Assembly (NCBI RefSeq): GCF_014779715.1
Contig: NZ_JACXYU010000007.1
Location: forward strand, 124,001-188,000
From: Streptomyces chumphonensis
Lineage (GTDB): Bacteria > Actinomycetota > Actinomycetes > Streptomycetales > Streptomycetaceae
Direction of reading: 5' to 3'
DNA: 64,000 bases
Made by a program: the position numbers and the translations under genes. Position 1 is the stretch's first letter. The number at the start of each line of letters is the position of its first letter. The notes under the pieces were generated by a model. It searched no databases and was not told the DNA's origin. It saw nothing but the letters and a program-made list of their open reading frames with translations. This document shows positions 62,091 to 64,000 of this stretch, piece by piece.

Positions 62091-64000
62091 TCAGTCCTCG
62101 GCCAGCTCGGCCACGCCCGTCACCCGGTGGAGGGCGAAGGTGCGGACCTCGTCGGCCGTGTGGTCGTAGGCGGTCACGAAGCCGCCCTCGACCCGGACGG
62201 GTGCGATGACGCGCTGGCTGGCCGCGCCGTCCGCGTTGACGTAGCCGATCCACACCGCCGTCCCCGTCAGCACCGCCGACTGCATCGTGGCGAGGGTGTC
62301 GGCCGATGTCGTCCGCGGCGGCTCACCCGTGGGCGAGGCGCCGCCCGGGGCCCGGTGGGGTGCGGTGGCGGCCAGGTCGCCCGCCCGGACGGCCCGCACG
62401 GCCGCCGCCAGGAGGGTCGGGCCGGGCGGCGGCGGCCCCTCGGGCACCGGCTCGGGCGGTGTACGCGGGGGCGTGCGGTGGGCGCCGGCGCGGGCGATCA
62501 GCACGTCGCCGTCGGCCGACTCGGCGGCCGGGGCGTGCCCCATCTCCCGCAGGGTCTCCAGCAGTCGGCCGGGCTCGGCCGTGGCGGCCAGGACCGTCGG
62601 CGCGAGCAGCCGCAGCCCGAGGGCGGCCGAGCGCCGGTCGGCCATGATCTCCGCCAGCAGGGCGTCGTCGTCGCAGCGCACGTAGGCGGAGGCCGCGCCG
62701 ACCCGCAGCCTGCCGTGCCGCCGGGCGACGTCGTCGACGAGGTAGGTGAGCGGCTGCGGTACGGGGGTGCGGGAGTGGGCGGCGAGGAAGGCGTGCAGGT
62801 CGGCGGCCGAACGCCCGGCGTCCAGAGCGCGCCGTACCGAGGCGGGCGTGAAGCGGTAGACGGTCGCGCCGCCCTTGGACTCGACGTCGGCCAGCACCGC
62901 CAGCGCGTCCGCCAGCGGGCGTTCCAGCGGGCCGGGGGCGACGGCCGTCAGGTCGGCCTGGAGCAGGACGTGGTCCAGCGGCTCGGGCAGGAGCGGGGCG
63001 AGCCGGGCGGCGGCGGCGTCCGCCGCGTCCGCCCAGGCGTCGGACGCGCGGGCGGCCGTTGCGGCGTGGGCCGTCCCGGTGTCGGCCGTCGCGGCGTCGC
63101 CGGTCCCGTCGTGGGCCGTGTGGTCGGCCGCGTGGGGGGCGAGCAGTCCGCGCGCGTACCCGGCGAGCGCCCCCCGGCCGGTCAGCCCGAGCAGCTCCGC
63201 CTCCTGCGACGCCGCCGCACACAGCCGCGCCCGCAGCTCCTCGGGGCCGCGCGAGGGGCGTTCCCAGCGCAGCCGGGCCAGCACGTCGTCCGGCAGGGGA
63301 GCGCCGCCCTGCGGCAGCTCCGCCAGCAGCTCCAGGACGCGGCGGCGCACCTCGGGGGCCAGGGACCGGTCCAGGCCGGGCCCGAGCGCGGCCAGCGCCC
63401 GGCCCTTCGCGTCCCGCCCGCCGACGAGCCCCGGCACGCGGGTGGCCGGGAGCCAGGCGGCCACCAGCCGCGCCCAGCGCTCCTGCGGCGGCAGGTCCCG
63501 CCACCGGTCGGCGACGGGGGTGGGCGCGTACCGTTCGTCGGCCTCCCCGTCGGAGGCCACCAGGCCCGCCGCGTAGGCGAGTTCGACCCAGAACGCGGCG
63601 GCCGGCTCGGGCAGGTCCAGCGCCAGGGCGGTCCGCTTCAGGTCACGCACGCCCAGGCCGCCCGCCCGCAGCACCGGCGGTGGCAGGCGCTCCCAGCCCG
63701 CCAGCAGCTCCTCGACGGTGGCCAGGGCGGTGAACGCCTGGCCCGCCGCCGTGGTGTCCACGGTGCGCACCTCGTGGGAGCGGGCGACCCCGACCTGCGG
63801 GGGGACGGGCTCCAGCTCGCGGTGCGCCCGGCCCCCGCGCAGGTGCAGGGCCACCTCGCGGGGCAGGACGACCGTCCGACCGCCGCTCCCCTGCCCGGCG
63901 GGCAGCAGCAGCCCCCGGTCCAGCAGCCAGCGCACCGGGGCCGTGGCGGCGCCGTCGGCGGTGCCGCCGTCGGTGGGCGTCGTGCCGCCGCCGAGGGTGC
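62091..64000 (-). CDS. XPB-associated helicase-C-terminal/WYL-like protein, cut by the window edge
   Basis: At least 636 residues are visible; the N-terminus lies beyond base 64000. LLAGWERLPPPVL, LKRTALALDLPEPAAAFWVELAYAAGL (by its ends) and the middle LLPEPLDHVLLQADLTAVAPGPLERPLA follow the actinobacterial helicase-associated family encoded next to XPB in mycobacteria (Rv0862c type). The end AVWIGYVNADGAASQRVIAP, VTAYDHTADEVRTFALHRV looks like a WYL-type ligand domain. It probably acts with XPB in DNA repair. The last 50 bases before its stop separate it from the hydrolase gene. Confidence 0.8.
   Translation of the reverse strand, partial: TLGGGTTPTDGGTADGAATAPVRWLLDRGLLLPAGQGSGGRTVVLPREVALHLRGGRAHRELEPVPPQVGVARSHEVRTVDTTAAGQAFTALATVEELLAGWERLPPPVLRAGGLGVRDLKRTALALDLPEPAAAFWVELAYAAGLVASDGEADERYAPTPVADRWRDLPPQERWARLVAAWLPATRVPGLVGGRDAKGRALAALGPGLDRSLAPEVRRRVLELLAELPQGGAPLPDDVLARLRWERPSRGPEELRARLCAAASQEAELLGLTGRGALAGYARGLLAPHAADHTAHDGTGDAATADTGTAHAATAARASDAWADAADAAAARLAPLLPEPLDHVLLQADLTAVAPGPLERPLADALAVLADVESKGGATVYRFTPASVRRALDAGRSAADLHAFLAAHSRTPVPQPLTYLVDDVARRHGRLRVGAASAYVRCDDDALLAEIMADRRSAALGLRLLAPTVLAATAEPGRLLETLREMGHAPAAESADGDVLIARAGAHRTPPRTPPEPVPEGPPPPGPTLLAAAVRAVRAGDLAATAPHRAPGGASPTGEPPRTTSADTLATMQSAVLTGTAVWIGYVNADGAASQRVIAPVRVEGGFVTAYDHTADEVRTFALHRVTGVAELAED

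Overview
The window looks like a piece of a Streptomyces (or close actinomycete) chromosome. G+C is very high and codons end almost always in G or C. GTG starts are common and many genes are coupled by ATGA or GTGA overlaps. Lineage-typical genes are present: DUF397/DUF5753 regulator pairs, DasR-type GlcNAc genes, a GAF-PAS-GGDEF cyclase, SpoIIE-type phosphatases, a solo CIRCE-controlled groEL, DUF3263 and DUF4031 proteins. No rRNA, tRNA, CRISPR array or complete insertion sequence was found.

Region by region. 0-4.9 kb: the tail of an Scr1-type regulator with its DUF397 partner, a lipoprotein, a secreted PGRP amidase, a pentapeptide protein and a methyltransferase. 4.8-6.6 kb: a two-gene operon coding a methyltransferase and a PrnB/DUF1864 (pyrrolnitrin-type, haem dioxygenase-like) enzyme. 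6.7-10.1 kb: TerD, ArfB, and nagK-nagA behind a DasR-like site. 10.1-18.2 kb: a carbohydrate-binding membrane protein, a diguanylate cyclase facing a CRP-like palindrome, and trehalose/glucosylglycerate genes (otsB, otsA, gpgS). 18.3-20.1 kb: a SAM-I riboswitch driving a threonine-synthase-like enzyme and a MoaD/ThiS-like carrier, better explained as sulfur/methionine metabolism than as threonine synthesis. 20.5-27.3 kb: cold-shock protein, ECF sigma factor, groEL, an AgcS symporter and a membrane glycosyltransferase.

27.4-32.2 kb holds a signalling block: STAS protein, response regulator-phosphatase, histidine kinase, response regulator and a MarR regulator. 32.3-36.5 kb has NUDIX, MerR, murQ, an RpiR regulator and two small genes. 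36.4-39.6 kb is a three-gene catabolic-looking operon (class II aldolase, DapA-type lyase, flavin reductase) divergent from an XRE-cupin regulator across a perfect palindrome that sits in the promoter. 39.7-49.5 kb contains VOC, amidase, a lipoprotein with a TTA codon, a PAS-GAF-PP2C-ATPase protein, HD, CutC and a HelD-like helicase.

49.6-53.8 kb is an accessory and decaying zone: a TTA-containing small gene, DUF6879, an Scr1-like regulator, an N-lobe-less protein kinase, a GNAT, the 3' relic of an ATP-binding gene on the opposite strand, and a frameshifted XRE/DUF5753 regulator with a DUF397 partner. 54.2-64 kb: the XPB helicase and an XPB-associated WYL-like protein, adjacent in mycobacteria, are separated here by about 6 kb. 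That 6 kb carries a RloA/RloB (AbiL-type) defence pair behind a 55-bp nested palindrome, and a translationally coupled operon of unknown function (small peptide, unknown protein, two paralogues, beta-lactamase-fold hydrolase).

The most promising leads are the RloAB island with its palindrome, the unknown operon behind it, the SAM-riboswitch sulfur-carrier pair, the PrnB-methyltransferase operon and the aldolase/DapA operon. All functional names come from reading motifs by eye; no database search was run.
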